This document shows, piece by piece, positions 1 to 8,697 of a stretch of 64,000 bases of DNA. Below the pieces are notes generated by a model. It saw nothing but the letters and a program-made list of their open reading frames with translations, searched no databases and was not told where the DNA came from. A program made the position numbers and the translations under genes. The stretch lies in the NCBI RefSeq assembly GCF_040675875.1, contig NZ_JBEGII010000001.1, positions 3,844,001 to 3,908,000 of the forward strand, written 5' to 3'. Source of the stretch: Microbacterium sp. LWO12-1.2 (GTDB lineage: Bacteria; Actinomycetota; Actinomycetes; Actinomycetales; Microbacteriaceae). Numbering within the stretch: position 1 is the first letter of the stretch; the number at the start of each line of letters is the position of its first letter.

Positions 1-108
1 ACCGGGATCATCGATGGCTGGGAGCAGTGGGACACCGAGACCGCGAACGGCTTCGAGAACCCGACGAGTACGGCAGACGTCTCCGTTGGAAAGGCCACGC
101 GACGATGA
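1..108 (+). CDS. C-terminal end of an unidentified protein (cut by window start)
   Basis: Frame 1 is open from the first base and ends in TGA at 106-108, giving a 35-residue tail that ends in VSVGKATRR. The tail is hydrophilic and carries no recognisable motif. The stop overlaps the next ATG as ATGA (105-108), the tight junction seen through the following gene run, so this is probably the previous member of the same operon. Too little of the protein is visible to assign a function. Confidence 0.55.
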   Translation, partial: TGIIDGWEQWDTETANGFENPTSTADVSVGKATRR

Positions 109-1352
109 GGTCTCCGTTCACCCAGCACGAACTGCGACCGCTCGAAGGAAACCCGTCCGTGATCTGGGCTGACGGCGACGGGTTCGTGAAGCTCGCCGTC
201 ACGATGTCCGAGACGGCGGTGCTGCTCACCGAGATCGGCGACTCCGGCGTCCACAAGAGCAAAGGTACGGACAAGCTCGGTGACATGGCGCGGGAGTCGT
301 CGAGCGACCTGTCCGATGCGGCGGTGCGCTACGAGGGCACGGGCAAGGCGCTGCGTACCTATGCGGAGGCGTTGCAGACCGCGCAGAACTGGCTCGACCT
401 TCACCTCCACGAGGTCGAGCGCGCGGAGAGGGACTATCAGACCGCGCTCGAGGAGAAGGAGACGGCTGACCGGAATCAGGCCTCGGTCGATCATCAGTGG
501 CCGTGGGAAGACGAGCCTACGCAGGCGGACAAGGAAGCGGCATCCGGTGCCGTCGATGCGGCGAACACCTCGCTCACCGGAGCGAAGACCGATCGCGACG
601 CCCAATGGCACAGCTTCGATCACGTCTTCGACGCATGGTCCGATGCGTATGACGATGCCGTGGAGGGCGTGCAGAAGGCCATGGACACGGCCGACAACGG
701 CGATGGATTCTGGGGATTCGTCGACGACCTCCTCACGGTCATCGCCGTCGTTCTGATCGTTCTCACGATCGTCGCGCTGATCATCGGGGCCCCGTTCACG
801 GGTCTCTTGGCGGGGGTGCTCCTCGGACTCACCCTCCTCAGCCTCGGTCTCACGGCGCTCAAGTATGTCGATGGTCGTGCGACGCTGGGGGATGTCGGGC
901 TCGCCGCTCTCGGTCTGCTGCCGTTCGGGATCGGGCGGGTGCTCTCGAAGGGCGTCCCCGCGCTCGGCGCCGTCCTCAGCGGCGGAAGGGGCGTCGTCAC
1001 CTCGGTGATCCGCGCGGGTCTTCCGCGCGTGCGGCTCTTTCATCCGTCCACCTGGGCGACACCGTTCCAGTGGCTCACAGCACCGATCCGTTCGATGTCC
1101 AACCTGCCCAGGCCGGGTCTGTTCGTCAACCCGCTGAGGACGATCGTCAACGGCGGTCCCGAGGTGCAGCAGATGCAGCGATTCCTCACGACGATGCACA
1201 ACTCGCCGTGGGGGACGAATCCGGCCGTGCAGCAGTTCATCGCGCAGACCGCGACGAGCCTCCCCGGGACCTTCCGACAGTTCCTCAACGCGGTCACCTG
1301 GACCGGTTCCGCGGGGCTGACCGGCTACGGTGCCGCCACGGCGCCGTGGTGA
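105..1352 (+). CDS. T7SS-associated helical and membrane protein
   Basis: A 415-residue protein. The start is the ATG at 105, preceded by a GGAAAGG ribosome-binding site at 88-94 and overlapping the upstream stop. Residues 30-200 are charged and alpha-helical with long coiled-coil-like stretches, including one from about 100 to 125, as in the N-terminal targeting domains of WXG/LXG-type secreted proteins. Residues 208-255 form two adjacent hydrophobic segments, followed by an alanine/glycine/leucine-rich stretch and a basic, proline-containing C-terminal third without a known enzymatic motif. The neighbourhood (a WXG100-size protein and a DUF1023-like hydrolase about 2 kb on) supports a type VII secretion link. 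Whether it is a substrate, a toxin carrier or a membrane component cannot be told. Confidence 0.7.
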   Translation: MRSPFTQHELRPLEGNPSVIWADGDGFVKLAVTMSETAVLLTEIGDSGVHKSKGTDKLGDMARESSSDLSDAAVRYEGTGKALRTYAEALQTAQNWLDLHLHEVERAERDYQTALEEKETADRNQASVDHQWPWEDEPTQADKEAASGAVDAANTSLTGAKTDRDAQWHSFDHVFDAWSDAYDDAVEGVQKAMDTADNGDGFWGFVDDLLTVIAVVLIVLTIVALIIGAPFTGLLAGVLLGLTLLSLGLTALKYVDGRATLGDVGLAALGLLPFGIGRVLSKGVPALGAVLSGGRGVVTSVIRAGLPRVRLFHPSTWATPFQWLTAPIRSMSNLPRPGLFVNPLRTIVNGGPEVQQMQRFLTTMHNSPWGTNPAVQQFIAQTATSLPGTFRQFLNAVTWTGSAGLTGYGAATAPW

Positions 1353-1371
1353 CCGGCATAGGCTGTCATTC

Positions 1372-1875
1372 ATGTCATCCCGTCGTTCCCGGTTGCAGAA
1401 GCGCTTCACGACGATCTATCTGCTGCTGAGGATGCTGCAGGCCGCCGTGCTGATCGTGTTCCTGCTCGGGTCCTTGGCGCTCTCCGGGGGTCAGGTCGCC
1501 GCGAGCGGTGCGCCGATGTGGGGTGCTGTCGTGGACTTCCCGTTGTTCCGGTTGCCCGGTTGGCTCTTGCTGGCCGTGTCCGTGGTCGGTGTTCTTCTCG
1601 TGATCCCGGTCGTGGCTCTGGCGAGACTGGCGGACGCCGGACGCGTGGTCGGGGCCTTCTCGGCGACGGCGGCGGCGACGGCGGCATCGTTCTTCTTCGC
1701 ATGGTCTCAGCCGCAGACCACACCAGATGACTCCACGTTGCGCTGGGCGGCCGCCATCACCGACGGCGCGGTCCTTCTGATCCTCCTTGTGATCGCTGGA
1801 ACCGTCGCCGCGCTCGCGGATCGCGAGCGGTCTCGGACCGGCGTCCCGGTGTGGACCCCTGGTCAGGACAGCTGA
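1372..1875 (+). CDS. four-helix membrane protein, unknown function
   Basis: A 167-residue protein with four predicted membrane helices at about 18-38, 62-84, 90-110 and 126-147, a basic N-terminus and a short polar tail. I start it at ATG 1372; an in-frame GTG or ATG further upstream would add a few basic residues. It lies 19 nt after the previous gene and its stop overlaps the next ATG (TGATG), so it is co-transcribed with the T7SS-associated run. I recognise no family. A membrane partner or an immunity-type protein for a neighbour is possible but unproven. Confidence 0.6.
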   Translation: MSSRRSRLQKRFTTIYLLLRMLQAAVLIVFLLGSLALSGGQVAASGAPMWGAVVDFPLFRLPGWLLLAVSVVGVLLVIPVVALARLADAGRVVGAFSATAAATAASFFFAWSQPQTTPDDSTLRWAAAITDGAVLLILLVIAGTVAALADRERSRTGVPVWTPGQDS

Positions 1876-2453
1876 TGACCGACGACGAGCCCGGCGGATT
1901 CAGCATCCTCTTCCCTCCGGGATGGACACGGTACTTCATCGATGATGAGGGGCGAAAAGCCCTGGCCACGCGGATGTCGTCGCAGATCCGTGCTCTCGGT
2001 CGCCCCGATATCGACGTCGAGGCACGGATGCTGATCAGCCGGCAATGGAAGCAGATGCGGGCGCGGAACGTCGGAGCGGTCTACCTTCCCGATGCGGCGG
2101 GGATCGACTCGACACCCCTGCCGATGTCGTTCGCGTTGATTCAACATGTCGCTCGTCCTGGGGCCGATTTCGAGTCGGCGTTCCGTGACATGGCGAGTGG
2201 GAGCGTCGAAGCGTTCGACACGACGATCGGTCGGATCTTGCGGGCCGAGAGCGAGCGCCGCGGCACAGACGAGCTCGCGGAGGTGATCGGGCGGCAGATC
2301 GACTACGGCATCGCGCTTCCGAACCCGCGAGACCGTCGCGGCATGATCATCTCGACCTCCATCACCACCCTCGAAGACACAGGGCCCGATCTGGTGAAAG
2401 GCCTGATCGAGCTCAGCGACACGATCGTCGAGACGTTCCGGTGGCGTGCGTGA
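1875..2453 (+). CDS. hypothetical protein in T7SS-associated run
   Basis: A 192-residue soluble protein starting at ATG 1875, which overlaps the preceding TGA by one base. The N-terminus carries an FPPGW segment near residue 13, then a mixed alpha/beta protein with no signal peptide or membrane helix. The end overlaps the next gene as GTGA. The pattern of a small cytosolic protein coupled to secreted-protein genes resembles chaperone or immunity proteins of T7SS loci, but no conserved motif supports a choice. Confidence 0.6.
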   Translation: MTDDEPGGFSILFPPGWTRYFIDDEGRKALATRMSSQIRALGRPDIDVEARMLISRQWKQMRARNVGAVYLPDAAGIDSTPLPMSFALIQHVARPGADFESAFRDMASGSVEAFDTTIGRILRAESERRGTDELAEVIGRQIDYGIALPNPRDRRGMIISTSITTLEDTGPDLVKGLIELSDTIVETFRWRA

Positions 2454-3010
2454 GCGGCTACCGGGTGCGGCCTGACCAGACAGCCTGGCTGACGCTTCCG
2501 CTCGCGTTCCCGTGGAACGATTTCGTCGATGACGTGTCCTGGGCCGCCGAGGTGGCCGACGACCGCGCCAGTGCGGACGCTCCCGCGGCCGTCCGCACGG
2601 CGATCGCGGAGAGTGCGCTCGCTCTCGTGCGCGCCGAGCCGCCACTCCCCGGAGTGCGGGAGCGATTCTGGTGGCTGCCTTCGATCGGTGGAGCGGTCGT
2701 CGTCGCTCATCTGACGGCTGTCGAACTCGACGAGTCGTTGTACGAGCAGCCCCTCGAATCCTTCGTCTTCCTCGGTGCGGGAGGGATGGTCCAGAACATC
2801 ACCGAGGTCGAGGGAACCTCGTTCGACACGGCTGTCGACAGCGTGCTGCTCGTCGCAGTCGACGATTCGACCATCGCGCTGAGGCGGCTGCTCGGACGGA
2901 GTGCGCGGATGCTGCTCATGCTCGATGTGTTCGTCGATGACGGCGGCGCGCTCCATGAGGCGCAGCACGACATCTCAGCGCTCTTCGCTGCGATCGAAGT
3001 GGTGGACTGA
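2450..3010 (+). CDS. hypothetical protein in T7SS-associated run
   Basis: A 186-residue protein. The GTG at 2450 overlaps the previous TGA (GTGA), and a second GTG at 2441 would add three residues. It looks cytosolic and alpha/beta, with WWLPS around residue 70 and an acidic C-terminus rich in hydrophobic helices. It is the last gene of the first coupled block, and a strong hairpin terminator starts at its stop codon. I do not recognise the family. The pairing with the preceding unknown gene suggests that the two products act together. Confidence 0.6.
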   Translation: MSGYRVRPDQTAWLTLPLAFPWNDFVDDVSWAAEVADDRASADAPAAVRTAIAESALALVRAEPPLPGVRERFWWLPSIGGAVVVAHLTAVELDESLYEQPLESFVFLGAGGMVQNITEVEGTSFDTAVDSVLLVAVDDSTIALRRLLGRSARMLLMLDVFVDDGGALHEAQHDISALFAAIEVVD

Positions 3011-3057
3011 CCGCGGCCGGGATGGGGACTTGTCCCCATCGACGAGCGCGGTCTTTT
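3009..3057 (+). terminator. Rho-independent terminator
   Basis: GACCGCG at 3009-3015 pairs with CGCGGTC at 3047-3053, followed by TTTT at 3054-3057. An inner arm ATGGGGAC / GTCCCCAT makes the hairpin long. It closes the first four-gene block and separates it from the WXG100-like gene. Confidence 0.8.
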
Positions 3058-3122
3058 GTCCGTAGGGTGGAGTTATCCGGGCCGGAGTGGTCTGGTTCAA
3101 ACGATTTCCGGGGGTGTGGACG

Positions 3123-3410
3123 ATGGCCGATTTCGGTGCGTCTTATGCAGAGATGGAGCAGGTGGCGTCGTCGCTGTCGCAGGCTCGTGATGACATTCAG
3201 GGTCAGCTGGACACGCTGAAGGGTCAGGTCGACACCCTTCTGGGTGATGACTTCAAGACGCAGCACGCGTCGGGCAAGTTCGGTGAGGGATACACGGAGC
3301 TGACCACGGGTCTGAAGACCGCGGTCGACGGTATCAACGACATGTCCGAGTCGCTGCTGGGCATGATGCGCGCGATCCAGGACCTGGACCAGCAGCTCGC
3401 CGGCAGCTGA
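3123..3410 (+). CDS. WXG100-family-size T7SS substrate without a WxG motif
   Basis: A 95-residue, entirely helical protein of the standard ESAT-6/WXG100 length. Two helices (about 5-38 and 52-88) flank a turn GDDFKTQ at 41-47, where the family normally has W-x-G; here tryptophan is absent from the whole protein. The start is ATG 3123 with GGGGG about ten bases upstream; an upstream in-frame GTG would add twelve unlikely residues. It stands alone between two terminators, so it is probably expressed much more strongly than its neighbours, as expected for a secreted EsxA-like protein. Assignment rests on size, helical pattern and context. Confidence 0.75.
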   Translation: MADFGASYAEMEQVASSLSQARDDIQGQLDTLKGQVDTLLGDDFKTQHASGKFGEGYTELTTGLKTAVDGINDMSESLLGMMRAIQDLDQQLAGS

Positions 3411-3427
3411 GTCACGGCACTGCAGGC

Positions 3428-3460
3428 AAGGGGCTGACAGGAGACTGTCGGCCCCTTTCC
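3428..3460 (+). terminator. Rho-independent terminator after WXG100-like gene
   Basis: A 13-bp stem, 3428-3440 (AAGGGGCTGACAG) with 3445-3457 (CTGTCGGCCCCTT, one G-T pair), a 4-nt loop and TTT within and after the right arm. It makes the WXG100-like gene a single-gene unit. Confidence 0.85.
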
Positions 3461-3494
3461 ATCCACAAGTCCAGCATTCGTCGGGGGGCGAGCA

Positions 3495-3788
3495 ATGAGC
3501 GATGTCGAGATCTTCTACGCTGAGCTGAATGACGCGTCCAGCGCGCTCACCACAGCGACCTACGAGGTCCTGATGGAGGCGGCGAACCTCATCGGCGAGG
3601 ACACCGGGGTCGAGAATCCCGCGCAGCGTGCTGCGCTCCGTCTCGAGATGCACCGACGCCTCACCGCGCTGCACGATGCGGCGTACGACCGCAATGAAGC
3701 GGGCGATGCTCTGGCGGCCGCGATCTCCGCCATCGCGAACAAGTACACCGAGCTCGACACCGAGCTCACCGGCGGGGACCACTCATGA
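3495..3788 (+). CDS. small helical protein, probable T7SS partner
   Basis: A 97-residue acidic helical protein without tryptophan, starting at ATG 3495 behind a GGGGGGCGAG stretch. It has the size and two-helix look of WXG100 relatives but no motif. Its stop overlaps the start of the hydrolase gene by ATGA, so the two are translated together. Small helical proteins in this position often pair with the N-terminal helical domain of the large downstream substrate. That is an analogy, not shown by the sequence. Confidence 0.6.
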   Translation: MSDVEIFYAELNDASSALTTATYEVLMEAANLIGEDTGVENPAQRAALRLEMHRRLTALHDAAYDRNEAGDALAAAISAIANKYTELDTELTGGDHS

Positions 3789-5449
3789 CACTCACCTCGC
3801 CGAACCGCGGCTATCCGCTCGAACGCCTCGAGGGCAACAGCGGATCGATGGCGTACTGGAGCAGCCTGTTCACCCGGGTCGCGGATCGTCTCGGTGATCT
3901 GCGCACCGCCGTGCAGTCCGCCCACGACCTGCCCGGCCTCGGCAGGGCCGTCACCGCCGTGCGCACCGACGCGAGCGATCTCTCCGCGCTGCTTCCTGCG
4001 GACATCGCCGAGGCGCAGCTGCTCGCCGGAGTCATGCAGCGATACGCCGATGCCTTCGATGCCCACGCGAAGCCGGCGAACGATCTGATCGATGACATCG
4101 AGACCGCGCATGCGGAGTGGTCACGCCTGAACCTCGCCGCCGATCACGCCGGTCGTGCGGCGATGTCGGCCGCCTACGGCGATGACCAGGACAAGATCGA
4201 CGACACGAACGACGCGGTGACCGAGGCGATCGGCGACCGGGATGCCGCCAAAGACGCGCTGGACGAGCTCTGGACACAGTACGAGGGCTATTACGGCGAC
4301 TGGGACACCGCGTATGCTGCCGCGCTCTCGGAACTCGCCGGCGGCAGCGGGGCCGTGCTGACGAATGAGGCGCGCGATCTCCTCGACGCGCTGCTCGCGG
4401 CCACGAGTCCGGAAGACATCTACCGGCTCTGGCTGGAGAACCCCGAGCTGCAGGACGAGATCATCAAGAGTCATCCTGAGATCATCGGCAACCTCGACGG
4501 CATCCCCTGGGATGTGCGGGCGACGGTCAACAAGGCACGGCTGGATGAACTGCTCGAGACGGAGCCCGAGGGGCCGCATCGCGACGAACTCGAAGCGATC
4601 GTGCGAGCGCTGAACGCGGGTGGGACCCCGCCGCCGAATCTCATCAGCTTCGATCCGGACGGCTCGGAGCAGGTGACCGCCGCGATCGCGTACGGCGATC
4701 TGTCGACGGCATCCGAGATCAACACGCTCATCCCCGGCATGAAGGGGAACGTCGGCGATCTCCTCTCCTGGGGGGAGTCGGCGAGGGCGCTCAACGACTC
4801 GGTCGGTCCGGGGTCTGCCACCGTCGTGTGGTTCGGATACGACACGCCGGAGCTGCTGGAAGAGCCTGCGATGGACCGCGCGCAGGATGGTGCGGCATCG
4901 CTGCGTTCCTATCTGCTCGCGGTGCGCGCGCTTTCGCCCGACGCCGACGTCAACGTGATAGCGCATTCGTATGGCTCCACGACGGCCGCCCTCGCGATCG
5001 GTTCGCAGCCCGACGGGCTCGGTGTCACCTCGTTCATCGCGGTCGGCTCGGCCGGCTTCCCGAACGATCCGACCGTGGTCGAGAACCTCACCAACGGCAA
5101 GCCGCCGCAGATCTACGCGACGATCTCGGAAGACGACGCCGTCGCCAGGGTCGGTCGCGCCACTGCTCCCGGGCATCCTGTCAGCCCCGAGCGCCTACCG
5201 GGGACTACGGTGTTCGACAGCGATGGTGGTGTGAGCGCATCCGGGGAGAGTCTTCCCTCTGCGACCGGGCATGACGCTCTCGGTCCCGGCGCGTACCTCG
5301 AGCCGGGGTCCGAATCGTTCTACAACGTCTCGGAGATCATCCAGACCGGGCAGCCCGGTACTGAGCGCGGGGGCGAAGGAAGCACGCAGGGATTCTGGGA
5401 TGCGAACAACTGGTGGATCAGCGATGAGTATGCGCTCATCGACTTCTAA
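3785..5449 (+). CDS. DUF1023-like alpha/beta hydrolase with N-terminal helical domain
   Basis: A 554-residue protein starting at ATG 3785, coupled to the previous gene by ATGA. Residues 1-200 are helical and charged, like targeting domains of type VII-secreted proteins. Residues about 270-500 are an alpha/beta hydrolase with the nucleophile elbow AHSYGS (Ser395). SEDD (about residue 450) and GHD (about 498) are candidates for the acid and histidine of the triad. The layout fits actinobacterial DUF1023 (PF06259-type) hydrolases found in WXG100 clusters. There is no Sec signal peptide, consistent with export by another route or with a cytosolic location. The substrate is unknown; a lipid or ester hydrolase role is an inference. 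Confidence 0.75.
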   Translation: MTLTSPNRGYPLERLEGNSGSMAYWSSLFTRVADRLGDLRTAVQSAHDLPGLGRAVTAVRTDASDLSALLPADIAEAQLLAGVMQRYADAFDAHAKPANDLIDDIETAHAEWSRLNLAADHAGRAAMSAAYGDDQDKIDDTNDAVTEAIGDRDAAKDALDELWTQYEGYYGDWDTAYAAALSELAGGSGAVLTNEARDLLDALLAATSPEDIYRLWLENPELQDEIIKSHPEIIGNLDGIPWDVRATVNKARLDELLETEPEGPHRDELEAIVRALNAGGTPPPNLISFDPDGSEQVTAAIAYGDLSTASEINTLIPGMKGNVGDLLSWGESARALNDSVGPGSATVVWFGYDTPELLEEPAMDRAQDGAASLRSYLLAVRALSPDADVNVIAHSYGSTTAALAIGSQPDGLGVTSFIAVGSAGFPNDPTVVENLTNGKPPQIYATISEDDAVARVGRATAPGHPVSPERLPGTTVFDSDGGVSASGESLPSATGHDALGPGAYLEPGSESFYNVSEIIQTGQPGTERGGEGSTQGFWDANNWWISDEYALIDF

Positions 5450-5453
5450 GCGG

Positions 5454-6167
5454 ATGGGACTGCGGATGCGCGCGAGATGGCAGCGCGGAGTGATGGCGGC
5501 AGTGGCCGTCGGATTGGTGATGACGATGACGAGCTGTGCCCCGGCGCCCGAGGGCGATGCGCTGTATCGCGACGGCGAGAAGAACTACGTCGCCTATGCC
5601 ACGGTGATGCACTCCGTGATCATGGCGGTCCACGAGGGCGATTGGGCTGTGGATCAGGGGTCTTTCGGGGCGTCGCCGATTCCTTGCCGCATCAACGGCG
5701 AGCTGACGGGGTACACGTTCTCCTGGGCGCGGGTGCTCGAGCCTGCGGACGAGATCGATGTGGACGCGGTGGTCGCTGCCGCGACCAAAGCTTTCGAGGA
5801 TGCAGGGGTGGAGGCCAGCACTGCCCGGTTCGGCGAGGGCGATCGGCAGGAGGTGAACGTCATCGGCACGGGCGGCGATGTCGGTCGCGGTGTCGTGACC
5901 ATCCGTCCTGGTCGGAACCAGATTCGGGCTTCCGCGACGCCTGGTTGCATCCCCGGCGATGCGGCTGACCTCTCCGACATGGTCTTCGGCGGAGAGCTCG
6001 CCTATGACGGCGCGTCGTTGCGGTTCCCTGCGTTCGAGGGGCCGGACTGGCAGCCGCGGTTCTACTTCCCTGAGGAGGGGAGCCCCGTCTACTACAACGA
6101 AGACGGCACGCCGATCGAGCCGCAGCCGACGACGACCGAGTTCCCCGTGGCGCCCTACGGCGGCTGA
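5454..6167 (+). CDS. predicted lipoprotein closing the T7SS-associated cluster
   Basis: About 237 residues. I choose ATG 5454, four bases past the previous stop; in-frame ATGs at 5424, 5430 and 5466 are alternatives. A basic N-terminus and hydrophobic core lead to a lipobox-like TMTSC, so it is probably a membrane-anchored lipoprotein. The mature part is acidic with a proline/threonine-rich tail and has no family I recognise. Position directly after the hydrolase suggests a function with it at the cell surface. Confidence 0.65.
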   Translation: MGLRMRARWQRGVMAAVAVGLVMTMTSCAPAPEGDALYRDGEKNYVAYATVMHSVIMAVHEGDWAVDQGSFGASPIPCRINGELTGYTFSWARVLEPADEIDVDAVVAAATKAFEDAGVEASTARFGEGDRQEVNVIGTGGDVGRGVVTIRPGRNQIRASATPGCIPGDAADLSDMVFGGELAYDGASLRFPAFEGPDWQPRFYFPEEGSPVYYNEDGTPIEPQPTTTEFPVAPYGG

Positions 6168-6181
6168 CGGGCCTGCCGGGT

Positions 6182-6658
6182 CTAGTGCGTCGCGGTGGCG
6201 TCGGCCAGGTGCCGCGCGTCGTGGCTGAGCACCTTCACGATGATGCCGTGGCGGCGCAGCTCGGCGGCCGTGCGAGCACCCTCATCGGCGTCGAGGCCGA
6301 GTGCCTTGATGTTCGCCACGACCACGACGTCACCGGTGCGCAGTGTCGAGATGAGGCGGGAGAGGCGGTCGTTCCAGCTCTCCAGGATGTCGGGTGCCGG
6401 GTGACGGAAGCCCTCGATCGGCACCCCGAACCGGGTGAGGTCGTCGCGCTGCTCGACGACCGACGGCATCCCCTCGCGGGCGACGACGAGGCCGACCAGG
6501 CGTGAGCCGTCGGGCCGCGCGATCCAGAAGTTCCGGTTCTGCTGCAGCTCGGTGAAGCACTTGGGGCACTGCGCCGCGTCGTGCGGCAGGTGCAGCGGGC
6601 TCGTCAGGGCGTCATCGACGGATGCCGCCACCTTCGTGGGATCGATCGTCTCGCTCAT
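6182..6658 (-). CDS. degenerate serine-recombinase-like protein with CPKC motif
   Basis: A 158-residue protein starting at the ATG ending at 6658; longer ORF versions add a frame-shadow extension. Residues 31-34 are CPKC, a possible half zinc site. Residues about 53-148 follow the layout of the resolvase N-terminal domain: a hydrophobic strand, a glutamine-containing helix, then GDVVVVANIKALG and ARTAAELRRHGI at the place of the usual dimer-helix and LDRLGR segments. The catalytic serine of the RVST motif is missing (VVAREG instead), so recombinase activity is unlikely. It may be a regulatory or structural descendant of that fold. It lies convergent with the lipoprotein gene. Confidence 0.55.
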   Translation of the reverse strand: MSETIDPTKVAASVDDALTSPLHLPHDAAQCPKCFTELQQNRNFWIARPDGSRLVGLVVAREGMPSVVEQRDDLTRFGVPIEGFRHPAPDILESWNDRLSRLISTLRTGDVVVVANIKALGLDADEGARTAAELRRHGIIVKVLSHDARHLADATATH

Positions 6659-6711
6659 CGCGCACCTCCGCACCCATTCTGCCCTGTTCCGGTGCGGATG
6701 GGCGACCCGTC

Positions 6712-7701
6712 TCAGAGCAGTCCGAGCGCCTTCACCGCGTCGCGCTCCTCGACCAGTTCGGCGACGGAGGCATTGATGCGGGCACGGGCCCATTCGCTGA
6801 CCTCGAGGCCCTCGACGATCTGCCACTCGCCGTCGACGGAGCGGACAGGGAACGACGAGACCAGGCCCTCGGGTACGCCGTACTCGCCGTGCGAGACGAC
6901 CCCGGCCGACGTCCAGTCCTCGGTGCCGTGCACCCAGTCCCGCACGTGCTCGATGGTCGCGTTCGCGGCGGAGGCGACGGACGACGAACCGCGCACCTGG
7001 ATGATCTCGGCGCCGCGCTTCGCGACGCGGGGGATGAACGTCTCGTCCAGCCAGGTCGGGACGTCGTCGACGATGGCCTCGAGTGCATCGGTGACGGACT
7101 GTCCGCCGACGGTGGCGTGCGAGACGTCGGGGAACTGGGTGGCCGAGTGGTTGCCCCAGATGGGCAGACGACGGATCGTCGAGACGGGAACGCCGAGCGT
7201 CTGCGACAGCTGGGCGCGTGCACGGTTCTCGTCGAGGCGGGTGAGGGCGGTGAACCGTTCGGCGGGCACTCCGTCAGCGGATGCCGCGGCGATCAGCGCG
7301 TTCGTGTTCGCCGGGTTGCCGACCACGGTGACGCGCACGCCAGGGGCTGCGTTCGCGGCGATCGCCGCCCCCTGAGGGCCGAAGATGCCGGCGTTGGCGG
7401 CGAGCAGGTCGCCACGCTCCATGCCGGGACCACGGGGACGCGCGCCGACGAGCAGCGCGAGGTCGCAGCCGTCGAAACCGACGGCGACGTCATCGGTCAC
7501 CTCCACGTGCTCAAGCAGCTCGAACGCGCCGTCCTGCAGTTCGAGCGCTGCGCCTTCCGCCGCACCGAGTCCCTGCGGGATCTCGAGCAGCCGCAGCCGC
7601 ACCTTCTCGTCGGGGCCGAGCAGGTCGCCCGCCGCGATCCGGAACAGGAGTGCGTAGCCGATCTGTCCGCCGGCGCCGGTGAGGGTGATCGTGGTCGTCA
7701 T
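6712..7701 (-). CDS. mdh: malate dehydrogenase
   Basis: A 329-residue protein, the normal length of the actinobacterial/cytosolic-type malate dehydrogenase. It shows the NAD-binding GAGGQIG near the N-terminus, VVGNPANTN, the substrate-binding LTRLDENRA and the catalytic-histidine segment IWGNHS. It interconverts malate and oxaloacetate with NAD in the TCA cycle. Its gene is divergent from the metallopeptidase gene, with about 50 bp between the two starts. Confidence 0.95.
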   Translation of the reverse strand: MTTTITLTGAGGQIGYALLFRIAAGDLLGPDEKVRLRLLEIPQGLGAAEGAALELQDGAFELLEHVEVTDDVAVGFDGCDLALLVGARPRGPGMERGDLLAANAGIFGPQGAAIAANAAPGVRVTVVGNPANTNALIAAASADGVPAERFTALTRLDENRARAQLSQTLGVPVSTIRRLPIWGNHSATQFPDVSHATVGGQSVTDALEAIVDDVPTWLDETFIPRVAKRGAEIIQVRGSSSVASAANATIEHVRDWVHGTEDWTSAGVVSHGEYGVPEGLVSSFPVRSVDGEWQIVEGLEVSEWARARINASVAELVEERDAVKALGLL

Positions 7702-7752
7702 GCCCCGAGCCTACGTCCGTTCCGGGTCGGCTGTCGGAGTACCCTCTGTCTC

Positions 7753-8631
7753 ATGACTTTCAACCCCGACGCCGACCTCTCCGGCAACACGACGCGTCGC
7801 CGTGGACGCACCGCTGCCATCGCCGGTGGTGCGAGCGTGGGCGTGCTCGGCCTCATCGCGCTCATCGCCGGTCCGCTGCTCGGCATCGACCTCACGGGGT
7901 TGCTCGGGGGCGTCTCCGAGCCGAGCGGCGACTCGGGTTCAGGCGGCTCCGTGATCGAGAACTGCGACACGGGCCAGGATGCGAACGAGCGCGTCGACTG
8001 CCGGATGGTCGGTGCTCAGGTCGCACTCGACGCGTTCTGGGCCGACAACGTCGACGGCTACCGCAAGCCCACCATGACCGTGGTGGACGGAGCGACCTCG
8101 ACGCAGTGCGGCACGGCCTCGAATGCCGTGGGTCCGTTCTACTGCCCGCCAGAAGAGGGCGTTTACGTCGACCCGACGTTCTTCCAGCTCATGCAAGAGC
8201 AGTTCGGAGCATCCGCAGGCGATCTCGCTCAGCTCTACATCGTGGGCCATGAGTGGGGCCACCACATCCAGAACATCACGGGCGACATGCAGAAGTACCC
8301 GAACAACGGGACGGGCCCCGGCAGCAACGGCGTGCGCATGGAGCTGCAGGCCGACTGCTACGCCGGCGCGTGGATCGGACGCATGACGGAGCAGACCGAT
8401 GCCGACGGTGACCCTTATCTGCTCGCGCCCACCGAGGCGGAGCTGACAGACGCCCTCAACGCGGCCTCCACGGTCGGCGACGACAACATCCAGGAGCAGT
8501 CCGGGGCGGTGAACCCCGAGAGCTGGACGCACGGCTCCAGCGACCAGCGTCAGTACTGGTTCGCGAACGGCTACGAGAACGGGTTGAACGTCTGCGCCGA
8601 GGCGTTCACACGCAGCGAGGGTGACCTGTAA
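7753..8631 (+). CDS. membrane-anchored neutral zinc metallopeptidase (YpfJ-type)
   Basis: A 292-residue protein from ATG 7753. A basic N-terminus (RRRGR) is followed by one membrane helix at about 21-45 and a glycine/serine linker. The catalytic motif HEWGH is at 166-170, and a downstream glutamate in MELQADCYAG is the likely third zinc ligand, as in the putative neutral zinc metallopeptidase family (PF04228). Several cysteines suggest disulfides in an extracellular domain. The substrate is unknown. The ORF could be read from far upstream, but that part is antisense to mdh. Confidence 0.85.
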   Translation: MTFNPDADLSGNTTRRRGRTAAIAGGASVGVLGLIALIAGPLLGIDLTGLLGGVSEPSGDSGSGGSVIENCDTGQDANERVDCRMVGAQVALDAFWADNVDGYRKPTMTVVDGATSTQCGTASNAVGPFYCPPEEGVYVDPTFFQLMQEQFGASAGDLAQLYIVGHEWGHHIQNITGDMQKYPNNGTGPGSNGVRMELQADCYAGAWIGRMTEQTDADGDPYLLAPTEAELTDALNAASTVGDDNIQEQSGAVNPESWTHGSSDQRQYWFANGYENGLNVCAEAFTRSEGDL

Positions 8632-8697
8632 TACCAGCTGGCTGGGCCCTCTCCGGTAGCGTGGCATACGTAGTCTTCTTTCCGGGCTGGGGGCAAA

